From a virus, in the IMG/VR virus record IMGVR_UViG_3300042945_001601, positions 1 to 47,362 of that record: a stretch of 47,362 nt of DNA; one strand, 5' to 3'. The notes beneath the pieces are model-generated. The model searched no databases, was not told the origin of the DNA, and saw nothing but the letters and a program-made list of their open reading frames with translations. Below, in pieces: positions 1 to 9,029 of the stretch (position 1 is the first letter of the stretch; the number at the start of each line of letters is the position of its first letter). Position numbers and translations under genes: made by a program.

Positions 1-660
<660 letters not shown>

Positions 661-759
661 TTAATTTAATTTTGTTTAATAATATTGATTATTTTTTATG
701 GAGTCAAGTCCGACCCCCATTATTAAACAATGTACCAAAGAAAAAAGTATGACAAATTG

Positions 760-1914
760 TCACTGAAATAACGTTCTTGTTTCAAGATAGTTTTGGTATA
801 TGTCAGCAATTTCAGTTGCGCTGAGAGCTCTATCATAAACCAATACAACTGCCATACCACCAAAATAGTTTTCAGTAACTGATTTTGCACCAGCAAGCTG
901 TCCAATAACCCATCCTTCACCAATATCCGAGTTCCATGATTCAACTAAATAACTTTCTTCATTTGTTTCTTCAAGACTATCATTATAATAAAAACTAGTT
1001 GTCGTTGTTCCACCACTATTGGTTTCAAAAACATATGAGAATTGAGCCCAAACACCTGAAGTGTAATTGGTAGCACCTTGTCTAGTTTTTAAACCATCGG
1101 TAGTATCACGAACCGTGAAATAAAAAGTTATTGAAAACTTATCATCGTAAATACCAACATAGTTTGAACGATTATTTGACCTAACTGAAAATACTGAATG
1201 AGTTCTAGTATCAGCAACTGCTGCCGGTGAACCCCAAAATATTACAGTAAAATCTTGTCCTAAGTTTTCCTGTTTTGATGACGTAAAGTATTCAGTTGGG
1301 GAACCATCATCTATAAAATCAAAAAATAAACTGTTGTCAAAATGTTGGATTATTCTTGAATTACCTGAAAATCCACTCATAGTAGACATTCCGAAATCAT
1401 ACCACGTTGGGTTTGTCCATGGATAGGATGCAACAAACCCAGAATCGACACCAAAAGTTAATCCTGATGTTGGTATATTAGGATAATTCATATTAACACA
1501 GACCATTTCACCTAGACCACCTCTAGTATAACCATCATCTTTAAACCAATTCAATGCATCCGGTAATGAACCAAAAGTAGGAAAACCTGCGGTTACATTA
1601 TTAACAAAGTTTATAACATCTGATTGGTTGTCATATTGAACACATCTATATTTGTCATTGGCATTACCTGTATTACCAATTGTTGTTCCTGTATAATAAA
1701 TGGTGTAGGTCGCTTCATCTATTGTACGAGCATCAACCCCCTGATACCATCCAGTACCTGAAGAAGGTCCGTAAGGTCTATTAACATCAATACCAAAATA
1801 CCATGTATTAATGTTTAAATAATTTGAGTCGTAATTAAAGGTATTTGGAAACCCTTGTGTGGTATAATCTATTTTAATTTTGTTTGGAGTAATACTATTA
1901 TATATGATAGCCAT
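760..1914 (-). CDS. LamG/concanavalin-like virion or adhesin protein
   Basis: 384 residues. The C-terminal half (about 225-375) reads as a LamG/ConA-like lectin fold, with QDFTVIFWG near its start and the typical closing strand YFGGMAVVLVYDRALSATEI followed by a short helix. The N-terminal half is rich in Asn, Tyr, Gly and Thr, as in secreted or fibre proteins. There is no signal peptide, which fits a virion component rather than an exported protein. In tailed phages such domains usually sit on fibres or decoration proteins and bind surface glycans. It lies in a minus-strand block with capsid-targeting-like genes. The fold call is by eye; the role is inference. Confidence 0.6.
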   Translation of the reverse strand: MAIIYNSITPNKIKIDYTTQGFPNTFNYDSNYLNINTWYFGIDVNRPYGPSSGTGWYQGVDARTIDEATYTIYYTGTTIGNTGNANDKYRCVQYDNQSDVINFVNNVTAGFPTFGSLPDALNWFKDDGYTRGGLGEMVCVNMNYPNIPTSGLTFGVDSGFVASYPWTNPTWYDFGMSTMSGFSGNSRIIQHFDNSLFFDFIDDGSPTEYFTSSKQENLGQDFTVIFWGSPAAVADTRTHSVFSVRSNNRSNYVGIYDDKFSITFYFTVRDTTDGLKTRQGATNYTSGVWAQFSYVFETNSGGTTTTSFYYNDSLEETNEESYLVESWNSDIGEGWVIGQLAGAKSVTENYFGGMAVVLVYDRALSATEIADIYQNYLETRTLFQ

Positions 1915-1925
1915 ACTAATAAGTA

Positions 1926-2306
1926 TTACACAACAGATTTAATTTTGTCATATAAAGTGGAAACCTCAGGATGATTGTATTCAATCCATTTGATTAACTG
2001 TTCATGCCATCTACCCTCACCAAATAAACCATCAAGTTTTTCTTTAATAAAATCCTCAATAAATATTTTAGGAACAGTATTATCATAATGATGTCTTATA
2101 CGTATCTTAAAAAGATTTTCGTAACTTTCCGCGTCATAAAATAAAACCGAATCAATTTCATTTATATCATCCACATCATTCAAATCACTATGATAATAAC
2201 CATCAACATACTCAACATTAATATGTTCAGGCATCATATCCTCAATAACATTATAAATCATGTTCTGAAGTTTCTGATATTGATGTGGTGTTAATTTATA
2301 TTTCAT
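1926..2306 (-). CDS. Small acidic phage protein, function unknown
   Basis: 126 residues, acidic, opening MKYKLTPHQYQKLQNMIYNV. This is the same style of N-terminal helix (MKY..T..Q...L) as the protein at 5514-5843, and both end in a Trp-containing segment (RWHEQLIKWIEYNHP here). The ATG overlaps the stop of the upstream metallopeptidase gene (ATGA), so the two are translationally coupled. No catalytic motif is seen. It may be a virion or prohead component by context. Confidence 0.75.
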   Translation of the reverse strand: MKYKLTPHQYQKLQNMIYNVIEDMMPEHINVEYVDGYYHSDLNDVDDINEIDSVLFYDAESYENLFKIRIRHHYDNTVPKIFIEDFIKEKLDGLFGEGRWHEQLIKWIEYNHPEVSTLYDKIKSVV

Positions 2307-3397
2307 CTTAAAGAATAAAGTTTTGAAACTCTCTTTAACATATTATTAGCCGTGAATTTAAACTTTCTTTCAAAGTATTCAAAAAACTTCTTTGGGTCTT
2401 TTCTAACGGCCAATGGTATTGCGTCAATCTTCGATGGACTAACACCATTCGCAACCGTATGTTCAACAATCTTTTCCAAAATATCATTCCATTCAAAAAT
2501 CCATTCATAAGCCTTCTCAACCGCCACCTCTTTAAATATCATATCTTGGAGACTATTAATCTTTTTTAATGATTCAAATAAATCATCCGCTGAGAAATCT
2601 CTTAATTCTTTAATCTCTTTAAAAACCGATGTACCCCTTAAAGCTTCAATGAAATCTTCATAACTATCAATTTTAGTCCTTCTTAAAATATGTGACACCT
2701 GTGGAATACGAGCGTCTTGCTCAAAGTTCAAAGTCAAATAAATCAAATGTAAAAAATTATTCCATTCAGGTAAGAACTCACTTTTAATAGCGTTAACCAA
2801 TACATTTGTTGCCTGTCCCTTACCAAATCCTATCTGACCCTTATTAGTATATCTCTTATACAACTGATAAGCATGTAATAACTCATGTGAAATAACTGAC
2901 TCCAACGTTGGAGATAACAATTCCAGATTATCCCACGTTTCCTCATCCATTCTAATATGGAAATCAAACATACTAATATCAAACACATCACCACTCTTGA
3001 AGTCAGCAGCATCAAAACTATGTGACGCATCAACATTAAGATTACTTTTATAAACCGCCTGTAAAACACCCTCTTCAAAGATTTCAAACTTAATATCAAT
3101 AGGGTTTTTATACATCGGAAACTTACCCCACTCCTGTTCATCAAAGCTTTGAGTTTCCTTAACCATGTTCCAAGATTTATCACCGTCAATTTCAATCTCA
3201 CCCCTACGCATAACACTTTCACCAATGGTTTTAACATCAATCTCAACCTCCTCTAATGGTTCATTGGATGACTTGAAAGAATAGAGCAGTTTTTTAACGA
3301 CCTCAGCAAATACCGAAGTCATCATTTCAATATCAGAAGGAACACCTACAGCTTCACGAAGTAGGTTTCTTATTTTCAGTTTGTTTGATACGGACAT
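2303..3397 (-). CDS. Putative zinc metallopeptidase with capsid-targeting-like N-terminus
   Basis: 364 residues. SHELLHAYQ at 170-178 contains HExxH (His171, Glu172, His175), the zinc-binding and catalytic signature of gluzincin/metzincin peptidases; the third ligand is not assigned. The N-terminus MSVSNKLKIRNLLREAVG contains LRE at 13-15, matching the T4 gp21 prohead-protease site (L/I)xE, so the first 15 residues could be a cleaved capsid-targeting peptide (inference). The ATG at 3397 is preferred over an in-frame TTG nine bases upstream. It is coupled to 1926-2306 by a 4-base overlap. A protease packaged in the head could be injected with the DNA. Confidence 0.7.
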   Translation of the reverse strand: MSVSNKLKIRNLLREAVGVPSDIEMMTSVFAEVVKKLLYSFKSSNEPLEEVEIDVKTIGESVMRRGEIEIDGDKSWNMVKETQSFDEQEWGKFPMYKNPIDIKFEIFEEGVLQAVYKSNLNVDASHSFDAADFKSGDVFDISMFDFHIRMDEETWDNLELLSPTLESVISHELLHAYQLYKRYTNKGQIGFGKGQATNVLVNAIKSEFLPEWNNFLHLIYLTLNFEQDARIPQVSHILRRTKIDSYEDFIEALRGTSVFKEIKELRDFSADDLFESLKKINSLQDMIFKEVAVEKAYEWIFEWNDILEKIVEHTVANGVSPSKIDAIPLAVRKDPKKFFEYFERKFKFTANNMLKRVSKLYSLR

Positions 3398-3500
3398 TTT
3401 TCTCAAATAATTCTTTATTCCTTTCGTATAAAGATAAATCAGTAGAAAACATCAGTTTCTTAATCTGTTCCTCTGTAAAACCTTCAAATGGATTTTTCAT
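3354..3500 (-). CDS. 48-residue protein overlapping the metallopeptidase start
   Basis: Opens MKNPFEGFTEEQIKKLMFS and is mostly charged helix. The reading frame stays open upstream into the tRNA-Leu, but the ATG at 3500 lies just after the terminator at 3532-3562 and is the sensible start. It overlaps the first 44 bases of 2303-3397 in another frame, so it may couple translation of that gene. Function unknown; plausible but not proven coding. Confidence 0.5.
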   Translation of the reverse strand: MKNPFEGFTEEQIKKLMFSTDLSLYERNKELFEKNVRIKQTENKKPTS

Positions 3501-3531
3501 AATACGAATATAATGATAAATATTAATAAAA

Positions 3532-3562
3532 CCAAAAAACCCCCTAAATAAATTAGAGGGTC
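3532..3562 (-). terminator. Intrinsic terminator after tRNA-Leu/Met
   Basis: On the minus strand ACCCTCTAA pairs with the TTTAGGGGGT half and is followed by TTTTTT. It separates the two tRNAs from the 3354-3500 / 2303-3397 genes. Confidence 0.8.
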
Positions 3563-3569
3563 TTTTTAG

Positions 3570-3654
3570 TAGTCGGAGCGGGAATCGAACCCGCACGGAC
3601 GTAATGTCCACAAGATTTTAAGTCTTGCGTGTCTACCTGTTCCACCATCCAACC
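3570..3654 (-). tRNA. tRNA-Leu (anticodon TAA)
   Basis: Class II cloverleaf: acceptor GGTTGGA/TCCGACT with two G-U pairs, Leu-type D arm, anticodon loop CTTAAAA, a variable arm, and T loop TTCGATT. Discriminator A. Canonical. Confidence 0.93.
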
Positions 3655-3660
3655 AACAAG

Positions 3661-3734
3661 TGCGCCCTACAGGAATCGAACCTGTCACCCACTGATTATG
3701 AGTCAGTTGCTCTAACCGAATGAGCTAAGGGCGC
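3661..3734 (-). tRNA. tRNA-Met or Ile2 (anticodon CAT)
   Basis: Canonical 74-nt cloverleaf: acceptor GCGCCCT, D arm AGCTCATTCGGTTAGAGC, anticodon loop CTCATAA on stem ACTGA/TCAGT, T loop TTCGATT, discriminator A. Elongator Met and lysidine-modified Ile2 cannot be told apart by eye. Confidence 0.93.
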
Positions 3735-3735
3735 T

Positions 3736-4074
3736 TTACTTCCAAAACAACTGAACCATCAGTATCAAAAAACTCAAACCTAAACACACTCCCGTTTTAA
3801 CCGTTATAGGTTCACCAAACAATGTAATAGATAAGATTGTAAACATAATTGTTCCCAACACAAATCCTATCAACCTTGATGGCCACAACTGTCCGTTGAA
3901 GTGCTCAACCATCAAACCAACTGATGTCATAAATAAAATTGAAATCGGAATACCCATTAGTACGACCAACCATTGGTTGTTTTTCATCCAATCATACTTC
4001 CATCTTCCTTGTAGTTGTAAGAAGGTTAGTACTTGAGCAAGTAACCCCACTAACATTCCTAAAATCAATTTCAT
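3736..4074 (-). CDS. Four-helix membrane protein
   Basis: 112 residues with four hydrophobic segments (about 2-20, 33-52, 63-82 and 90-110) joined by short loops, including a basic GRWKYDWMKNN between the first two. The ATG at 4074 is chosen over a TTG six bases upstream. It ends two bases from the tRNA-Met, so both may share a transcript. An inner-membrane location is likely. Function not recognised. Confidence 0.75.
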   Translation of the reverse strand: MKLILGMLVGLLAQVLTFLQLQGRWKYDWMKNNQWLVVLMGIPISILFMTSVGLMVEHFNGQLWPSRLIGFVLGTIMFTILSITLFGEPITVKTGVCLGLSFLILMVQLFWK

Positions 4075-4109
4075 TAACAAATATAGGATGAAATTTTTAG
4101 ATAATCAAA

Positions 4110-4664
4110 TTATCTTGGTTGTCTAAAGGAAAGATTATACTCATCTAAATCAACGGAACCTCTAAGTTCATCTTGTAACTCATTTTTAAAATTTGTATAA
4201 TCGGCAAATTGTTCCTTTGTTAAATTAGTAAATAAGATTTTTAGTTCAGGATTGCTGTCTCTATCCCAACTAAATTCTGTATTAGGATAGTTTGTTCTCT
4301 TAATTGCCTCTTCAATTTTATCATTGATATCTGATAGGTAATCATAATTAATGAACTCATCATAAACTTTATAATATTCTTTTGGTAAACCTGTTGAATT
4401 AAAAAACTCATTAAATACACCTTCAAACTTTCTTGACCAATCATATGTAAACCTTGGGATTCCAGTTAATTTTTTTGTTGAGGGTCTAAAAAACTTGGTG
4501 TATTCTTCATCATATTGTCCACTGTTTTTATCAGTCTTGGCAACATCAGTATAAACCTTCAATGCTCGTCTATTATCAAAATCAACAAACTCATATTTAA
4601 CATCCTTTGGGATGTTCATTTTAGTTTTTAAAAAACTACTCAATATTTGTTCTTTCTTTGTCAT
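4110..4664 (-). CDS. Hypothetical protein, 184 residues
   Basis: Opens MTKKEQILSSFLKTKMNIPK and is rich in Asp, Tyr, Phe and Lys; predicted mostly helical and soluble. Start at the ATG at 4664, just downstream of a TATATTTG -7 box, with about 15 bases of leader; the frame stays open further upstream but through the promoter. No motif recognised. Confidence 0.75.
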   Translation of the reverse strand: MTKKEQILSSFLKTKMNIPKDVKYEFVDFDNRRALKVYTDVAKTDKNSGQYDEEYTKFFRPSTKKLTGIPRFTYDWSRKFEGVFNEFFNSTGLPKEYYKVYDEFINYDYLSDINDKIEEAIKRTNYPNTEFSWDRDSNPELKILFTNLTKEQFADYTNFKNELQDELRGSVDLDEYNLSFRQPR

Positions 4665-4689
4665 ATAATTTATAAATACAAATATAAAC

Positions 4690-4719
4690 AAAAAACCCCA
4701 TCATTTACGACAGGGTTTA
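4690..4719 (-). terminator. Intrinsic terminator of the DoxX-like gene
   Basis: Minus-strand AAACCCTGTCG ... GATGGGGTTTTTTG: a stem of four to five pairs followed by a T tract, 18 bases after the stop at 4738. Confidence 0.75.
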
Positions 4720-4737
4720 ATAATTTTTGTTTTAAGA

Positions 4738-5091
4738 TTACTTGGTATAAGTTCTCAAACAATGTGCGGTCCAAGCTAAACAACCAAGAACCACTGGAAC
4801 CAAGAAACCTGAACCACCCATAAGGGCTAAGTGAAGAGCAACTGCTCCTGACATTACTGAAGACAAGATAACTGCTCCGTAAATTGATGTTCTTGGAATA
4901 CAAAGAGCTACAACACCGGCAACTTCCATCACACCAACAAGTGCCATGTAAGGTAGTAAGTTCATTGCGGTGAAATTAGTGACTTGTTGTTCAGCACTAA
5001 CAATTTTTGTTAGTCCGCTCATTCCAAGCATAAAGGTAACGATTGCAGTTAACAACCATCCCAAATTTTTAAGTGTAAGATATTTTTTCAT
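4738..5091 (-). CDS. DoxX-like membrane protein
   Basis: 117 residues, four transmembrane segments. The order (TM1 with GMSGLTKIVSAEQQ, then NLLPYMALVGVMEVAGVVAL, then two short helices) fits the DoxX/DoxD-like family of small membrane proteins of uncertain redox role. Preceded by a host-like promoter (TTG, about 20 bases, TATAATTG) and followed by a terminator, so monocistronic. A phage copy may alter host membrane physiology (speculative). Confidence 0.65.
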   Translation of the reverse strand: MKKYLTLKNLGWLLTAIVTFMLGMSGLTKIVSAEQQVTNFTAMNLLPYMALVGVMEVAGVVALCIPRTSIYGAVILSSVMSGAVALHLALMGGSGFLVPVVLGCLAWTAHCLRTYTK

Positions 5092-5126
5092 ATTCCAATT
5101 ATAGAATATTAACTTTGGATTGTCAA

Positions 5127-5498
5127 TTATTTTTTATAAGGAATTGTTTTAGTCCATTTTAACCTATACTGACCATTAACTTTGTCAAATGGTTCAAAAC
5201 TAAATCTAAAATCACCTATGTTAGCATACACTGGATAAATTGGGAACTCATAATCTTGTTTAACATGGAACGCATTTATACCAACCTTACTTTTGTTTAA
5301 CTTTTCTAAAAAAGTTTTAGGTGTTTCTTTATTTAGTAAATTAATACCCATCTTTTTAGCGTCCTGAATAATATTATTATCAATATTAATTTCAGCATTT
5401 TTAGGAATTGCTACAGGACCATCCTTTGTTTGTTCGGTAATAACTCTTTTTATAATTCTAACCAAATCACTCTCAGTTAAGTTAATAATTTTTTTCAT
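5127..5498 (-). CDS. Putative head-packaged protein with capsid-targeting-like leader
   Basis: 123 residues. The N-terminus carries LTESDLVRIIKRVITEQ, an amphipathic basic helix ending VITE|Q. I recall this leader on many unrelated proteins in marine Bacteroidota-phage metagenomes, and it fits the T4 gp21 cleavage rule (hydrophobic-x-E). The remainder (FRFSFEPFDKVNGQYRLKW near the end) resembles a small beta domain. First of three consecutive genes with this type of leader (5127-6752), separated by 10-15 bases and probably co-transcribed. Function of the mature part unknown. Confidence 0.6.
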   Translation of the reverse strand: MKKIINLTESDLVRIIKRVITEQTKDGPVAIPKNAEINIDNNIIQDAKKMGINLLNKETPKTFLEKLNKSKVGINAFHVKQDYEFPIYPVYANIGDFRFSFEPFDKVNGQYRLKWTKTIPYKK

Positions 5499-5513
5499 AC
5501 CTTATAAATAGAT

Positions 5514-5843
5514 TTAATCAGAAAATTTAAAAGGATACTTTTTCATCAAAATATTAGGATTAATTTCAGATATATCGACACCAAGTGTGTTTTCAACCCA
5601 AATACCTATATTATCTTTTGATACAGTTTTATCAATAGTGAAAAAATCACATATCTCCCTAATCAAATCAGGTGAAATAAAACAATAATGTTTAGTGATA
5701 TCAAATACAATTTCAGAATACGTATCATTTTCTGAATTTAAAAAATATATATAACCGTCTTTTTCAATTTGAATGAAGTCCTGGTTATCCAAATATTTAA
5801 AGATGACTCTGTCTAATTGTGATTCTGTGATTATATATTTCAT
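5514..5843 (-). CDS. Putative head-packaged protein, ITES leader
   Basis: 109 residues opening MKYIITESQLDRVIFKYLDN; ITE|S fits the prohead-protease rule. The mature part is acidic and aromatic, with repeated Phe/Tyr/Asp. It lies between the two other leader-bearing genes with short spacers. I recall MKYIITESQ openings on small phage proteins from metagenomes, without a known function. Confidence 0.6.
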   Translation of the reverse strand: MKYIITESQLDRVIFKYLDNQDFIQIEKDGYIYFLNSENDTYSEIVFDITKHYCFISPDLIREICDFFTIDKTVSKDNIGIWVENTLGVDISEINPNILMKKYPFKFSD

Positions 5844-5852
5844 TTATAATAC

Positions 5853-6752
5853 TTACTCAGGTTCGTCACTCTTGGGGCTCTTATAACCAATTTTTTCAAA
5901 TGGTTCTCTATTTTCTTTTTTAGCACTATAAAATAACTCATACATCATATTGAGTAACCTTGTCTCCCCAATAAGTTTTAATAACTTACTACTAACAATA
6001 ATACTTCTGTTTAAAACAAGTTTTCTTGTGTTTTTCTTGGTTAAGTATCTTTCATAGATACTATCAGTTACAATTTCAATTACTTTACTTTTTGGTAATC
6101 CATCTTCAATCAATAAAACAGTATCATTATACACCACAGCGTTAACATCCGGCATTTCTAATAATCGTCTAAAAACTTCCTGAACCGCATTAGTTGCATT
6201 TTCAGCTGATTGTATAAATCCAAGTTTATGAAGAAGTGACCTGTAAATTTTAACACCGAGATTATACCCAAGTAATGATTTAGGTAGTCCTACCGGGAAG
6301 TGAGTTCTATTTCTTGGCTGGTCAGTGTACATGTAAATCCATATTGTTTCTATAAACTCCCTGTAATCAGCAGCCATTTGAGCAATCTTACTAAGAGGAT
6401 TTAATCCGTTTGTATAACCATTCTTATTTAATTCTTCATACAACTCAGTCATCTCTTTCATTTTATTAGTTATGTTTTTTGGTAACATAACATAAAAAAA
6501 CTTATTTGGTTCATAAAAATTGATGTCTTCCCATTTAAGATTTCGGAGTTCACTATCAATTTCGGAGTAAAGGTTATTACATTTTTTAACCATCTTCTTT
6601 AACTCACTTCTTGATTCTTCACTCTTTTCTTTATCTATAAGAGATTTGACAAGATAGTTCTTTGGCTGGGAAGCTCGTAGCTTACCCATACTGAGACCCA
6701 TCTCTTTAACTTCTGTTTCTTCTCTTATGATTTTTTTGATTAAATCCCTCAT
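5853..6752 (-). CDS. Putative head-packaged protein, 299 residues
   Basis: Opens MRDLIKKIIREETEVKEMG; IRE|E at 9-11 fits a capsid-targeting peptide. The rest is alpha-helical, with a charged coiled-coil-like stretch at 35-110 (LKKMVKKCNNLYSEIDSE) and a Lys/Glu-rich C-terminus. No enzyme motif is recognised. First gene of the 6752-5127 unit; upstream lies a divergent 92-base region shared with the plus-strand gene at 6845. Confidence 0.6.
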   Translation of the reverse strand: MRDLIKKIIREETEVKEMGLSMGKLRASQPKNYLVKSLIDKEKSEESRSELKKMVKKCNNLYSEIDSELRNLKWEDINFYEPNKFFYVMLPKNITNKMKEMTELYEELNKNGYTNGLNPLSKIAQMAADYREFIETIWIYMYTDQPRNRTHFPVGLPKSLLGYNLGVKIYRSLLHKLGFIQSAENATNAVQEVFRRLLEMPDVNAVVYNDTVLLIEDGLPKSKVIEIVTDSIYERYLTKKNTRKLVLNRSIIVSSKLLKLIGETRLLNMMYELFYSAKKENREPFEKIGYKSPKSDEPE

Positions 6753-6844
6753 ACCAAATAAATATCACATTGTTTTTCTTTTTTTAAAGTATTAGAACAT
6801 GTAATTTTTTGTATATTAGCCCAAATAAAATATTTATTGACAGA

Positions 6845-7588
6845 ATGAAAAAAGAAATTATTACTGAAACTCGTAGAATCAAAGAGATTATGGGGGTTAA
6901 TACTGAAAATATGATTAATGAATCAATATATGTAAACGAACCCAATTTAACCGATGAACAAAAATCAAAGATTGATAAGTTTATATCCGACTTAGAAGAA
7001 AAATGTTTGGAACATAATATAACATTATTCACCCCAAACACACTCGGAGTTCAATATCCAGGTGAAAATATTCAAACAAACGGATATTTTGACCCAGATA
7101 GACGAGTTCTTGCTTGCGCAACAGGAAAAGAACTTAATAAATGGTTACTTATTTTACTTCACGAAGCATCACATATGGACCAATTCATTGAAAATGACCC
7201 ATTGTTCAATTCTTTATTAGGTTTAGAGGAAACTTTTAAATGGATTGAGGGCTCAGATGATATTGACATTAATAAGATTGATGAAGAAATTAAATCAGGT
7301 ATTGCCGTTGAGGTGGATTGTGAGAAAAGAACCGTCGAAAAGATTAAAAAATATGATTTAGAATTTGTTGCAAATTCTGAGGTATACACTCAAAAGTCAA
7401 ACGCTTATGTACTGTCCTACCTATGGATGAGACAAAAAAGAAAATGGTACAAGATTGGTTTTGAACCGTACAATATTGAGTCAGTTTACACAAAGATGCC
7501 AAAAACATTTGATATTGATTACACAAAATTAACTGATGATGTCTTTGACGCATTTGAACATTTACAACTTTTATCAAATCAAGAATAA
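6845..7588 (+). CDS. Putative zinc metalloprotease with capsid-targeting-like leader
   Basis: 247 residues, plus strand. HEASH at 106-110 within LLILLHEASHMDQF is an HExxH zinc motif in a hydrophobic helix. The N-terminus MKKEIITETRRIKEIMGV contains ITE|T and IKE|I, again matching the (L/I)xE rule. The ATG at 6845 is preferred because the frame upstream runs through a TATATTAG -7 box. It is unrelated in sequence to the HELLH protein at 2303-3397, so two different HExxH proteins carry such leaders. Confidence 0.7.
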   Translation: MKKEIITETRRIKEIMGVNTENMINESIYVNEPNLTDEQKSKIDKFISDLEEKCLEHNITLFTPNTLGVQYPGENIQTNGYFDPDRRVLACATGKELNKWLLILLHEASHMDQFIENDPLFNSLLGLEETFKWIEGSDDIDINKIDEEIKSGIAVEVDCEKRTVEKIKKYDLEFVANSEVYTQKSNAYVLSYLWMRQKRKWYKIGFEPYNIESVYTKMPKTFDIDYTKLTDDVFDAFEHLQLLSNQE

Positions 7589-7589
7589 T

Positions 7590-7617
7590 AAAAAACCCCT
7601 CACATCGGAGGGGCTTT
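7590..7617. terminator. Bidirectional terminator between convergent genes
   Basis: AAAAACCCCTC-acatc-GGAGGGGCTTT: a strong GC hairpin with A tract on the left and T tract on the right, serving the plus-strand metalloprotease gene and the minus-strand gene ending at 7640. Confidence 0.85.
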
Positions 7618-7639
7618 AAGAAACCTTGTTGATATTTTT

Positions 7640-8665
7640 TTAGTCAATGATAATAGCTCTCAACGAGTAGGATGTCAATGAATCTGATTTTATGTAAATT
7701 AGTTTATTTTCATTTCTCTTTAAGAAATTATCTAAAGTGTCATTATATGTTAACATAACATAATGTTTACCATCAATACTTACTTTAGTGTCCATAGTAT
7801 AATGAATTTCAGTTTTGGTTCTAACCATTTGTTTACCACATTGAGGACAGAATTTCCAAGATGATTTCTTTATCTTGGTTCCACAATTTGAACAATGTGT
7901 AATATTCACTTCTGTTGCAGTCAATGGTTTTTCAGACAAAGGTAATATTCTCCATGTTGAATAGTGTGATGGGAATGAATTAAAATTCATAACAACTGAT
8001 TCAAACTCTTGTTTTGAGTCTGAACTTTTCTCAATTCTACCAGTCTCTTTGAACCTGTCGGTTTGTAATGATTTTTTTAAGTTTTGTGAACTGTTCGTAT
8101 TATACGAATCGTTGGTATAAAAAGCGTTTGAGTCACCTGCGAAAGTATTACTGTTAGATGTTAAACTAACATTTGTGTTATAATACTTAGCGTTTTGACC
8201 CCAATTTATACTATACGTACCTGTGGTTATAGTGTTTATATCACCATGCCATTTATCATTAGTCCAAGTACTATTAGCGCTACCCGCCAACGTCATAATT
8301 GGGTTAGTCAAATAAACACTCTCATCATAGAATTCAACGACAACCTCACCATTGTTTTGGATGGCTTCTTGGACTTCCGTTGATGATGAGTTAACCTCAT
8401 ATACATCAAATTTGAACTTCTTAGCTTCGTTCAAATATCTTTCCAAGAATACTCTTTGACCAGGTTTGATAATAATACCACCACCTGATAGGTAATTCCC
8501 ATTGATTTTTATTTTTGCTAAAACTGAAATTGATTTTGGGTTGAAGATTTCTACCTCAAATTCTTCCCCGTTGTTAAGATAAACGTTTGAGCCGTTTTGT
8601 TTTAATCTTTGTTTCCCTGTCGTAATATAAGCGGACGGAAACTTCTTGAGTTTTGTGTAATACAT
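7640..8665 (-). CDS. Zinc-ribbon virion-like protein
   Basis: 341 residues. N-terminal beta-rich region (1-110, with ...PSAYITTGKQRLKQ and a GEEFEVEIFNP strand), a low-complexity Asn/Ser/Thr linker (about 130-195), then a zinc ribbon HCSNCGTKIKKSSWKFCPQC near 258-278 and a beta C-terminus. No signal peptide. The overall build suggests a structural or decoration protein of the virion, but I do not recognise the family with certainty. The transcript begins with a structured 5' region (8704-8765). Confidence 0.65.
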   Translation of the reverse strand: MYYTKLKKFPSAYITTGKQRLKQNGSNVYLNNGEEFEVEIFNPKSISVLAKIKINGNYLSGGGIIIKPGQRVFLERYLNEAKKFKFDVYEVNSSSTEVQEAIQNNGEVVVEFYDESVYLTNPIMTLAGSANSTWTNDKWHGDINTITTGTYSINWGQNAKYYNTNVSLTSNSNTFAGDSNAFYTNDSYNTNSSQNLKKSLQTDRFKETGRIEKSSDSKQEFESVVMNFNSFPSHYSTWRILPLSEKPLTATEVNITHCSNCGTKIKKSSWKFCPQCGKQMVRTKTEIHYTMDTKVSIDGKHYVMLTYNDTLDNFLKRNENKLIYIKSDSLTSYSLRAIIID

Positions 8666-8703
8666 TTTTTTCCTTATTTTATTTTTTATGTTTATTGAAC
8701 CCC

Positions 8704-8765
8704 ACTTTGTTGGTATTTCTCCAACTCAACTGTCTCATCGGACAGGTGGACCTCATCAACAAGGT
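8704..8765 (-). other. Structured 5' region upstream of the zinc-ribbon gene
   Basis: On the minus strand TTGTTG and CAACAA enclose a nested stem, TCCA/TGGA then CTGTC-CGATGA-GACAG. It sits between a terminator and the start at 8665, so it could be a leader control element or an independent small RNA. Only one copy was seen. Confidence 0.35.
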
Positions 8766-8803
8766 TTCATTAATAACTATAAGGTAATTTGTTTTTTTGT
8801 AAA

Positions 8804-8830
8804 TAAAAAACCCCACTCAAGGTGGGGTTT
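8804..8830 (-). terminator. Intrinsic terminator
   Basis: Minus strand AAACCCCACC-TTGAG-TGGGGTTTTTT, directly after the small reading frame at 8842-8916. Confidence 0.8.
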
Positions 8831-8841
8831 AAGATTGTCGG

Positions 8842-8916
8842 TTATAATTCACACCAACCAAGACATACCTTACCAAAGGTAATCTTTTGAACTAATTTGC
8901 AAATATATTTCTTCAT
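8842..8916 (-). CDS. Candidate 24-residue microprotein
   Basis: ATG at 8916 to TAA at 8842; opens MKKYICKLVQKITFGKVC, basic with three Cys. It is the only frame in a 110-base unit bounded on both sides by strong intrinsic terminators, so the unit is transcribed on its own. It could equally be a small RNA. No homologue recalled. Confidence 0.35.
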   Translation of the reverse strand: MKKYICKLVQKITFGKVCLGWCEL

Positions 8917-8940
8917 ACTTTATAAATATTATATTAATAT

Positions 8941-8970
8941 AAAAACCCCACTCTTTTGGAGATGGGGTTT
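8941..8970 (-). terminator. Intrinsic terminator
   Basis: Minus strand AAACCCCATC-TCCAAAAGA-GTGGGGTTTTT; ends the transcript coming from tRNA-Tyr. Confidence 0.8.
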
Positions 8971-8979
8971 AACAAACTC

Positions 8980-9015
8980 GGGCCCAGCGAGCCAATATTT
9001 CAGGAAGCGCCCTTT
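8980..9015 (-). repeat. GGGC-type inverted repeat downstream of tRNA-Tyr
   Basis: Minus strand reads GGGCGCTTCC ... GG-CTCGCT-GGGCCC. The same layout, with a different inner stem, recurs at 16457-16494 (GGGCCCTTCC ... GG-CTAGTT-GGGCCC). The outer arms pair imperfectly. Confidence 0.4.
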
Positions 9016-9029
9016 TTAAAGTTGGTTTG

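Noticed and set aside
8704-8765. Hammerhead-like core (GATGA ... GAAA) in the leader of the zinc-ribbon gene
   Set aside because: The required C3/U4 bases and stem arrangement do not fit; the region folds better as nested plain stems.
8688-8882. Plus-strand 64-codon frame
   Set aside because: Spans a terminator hairpin and a structured region; no coding features.
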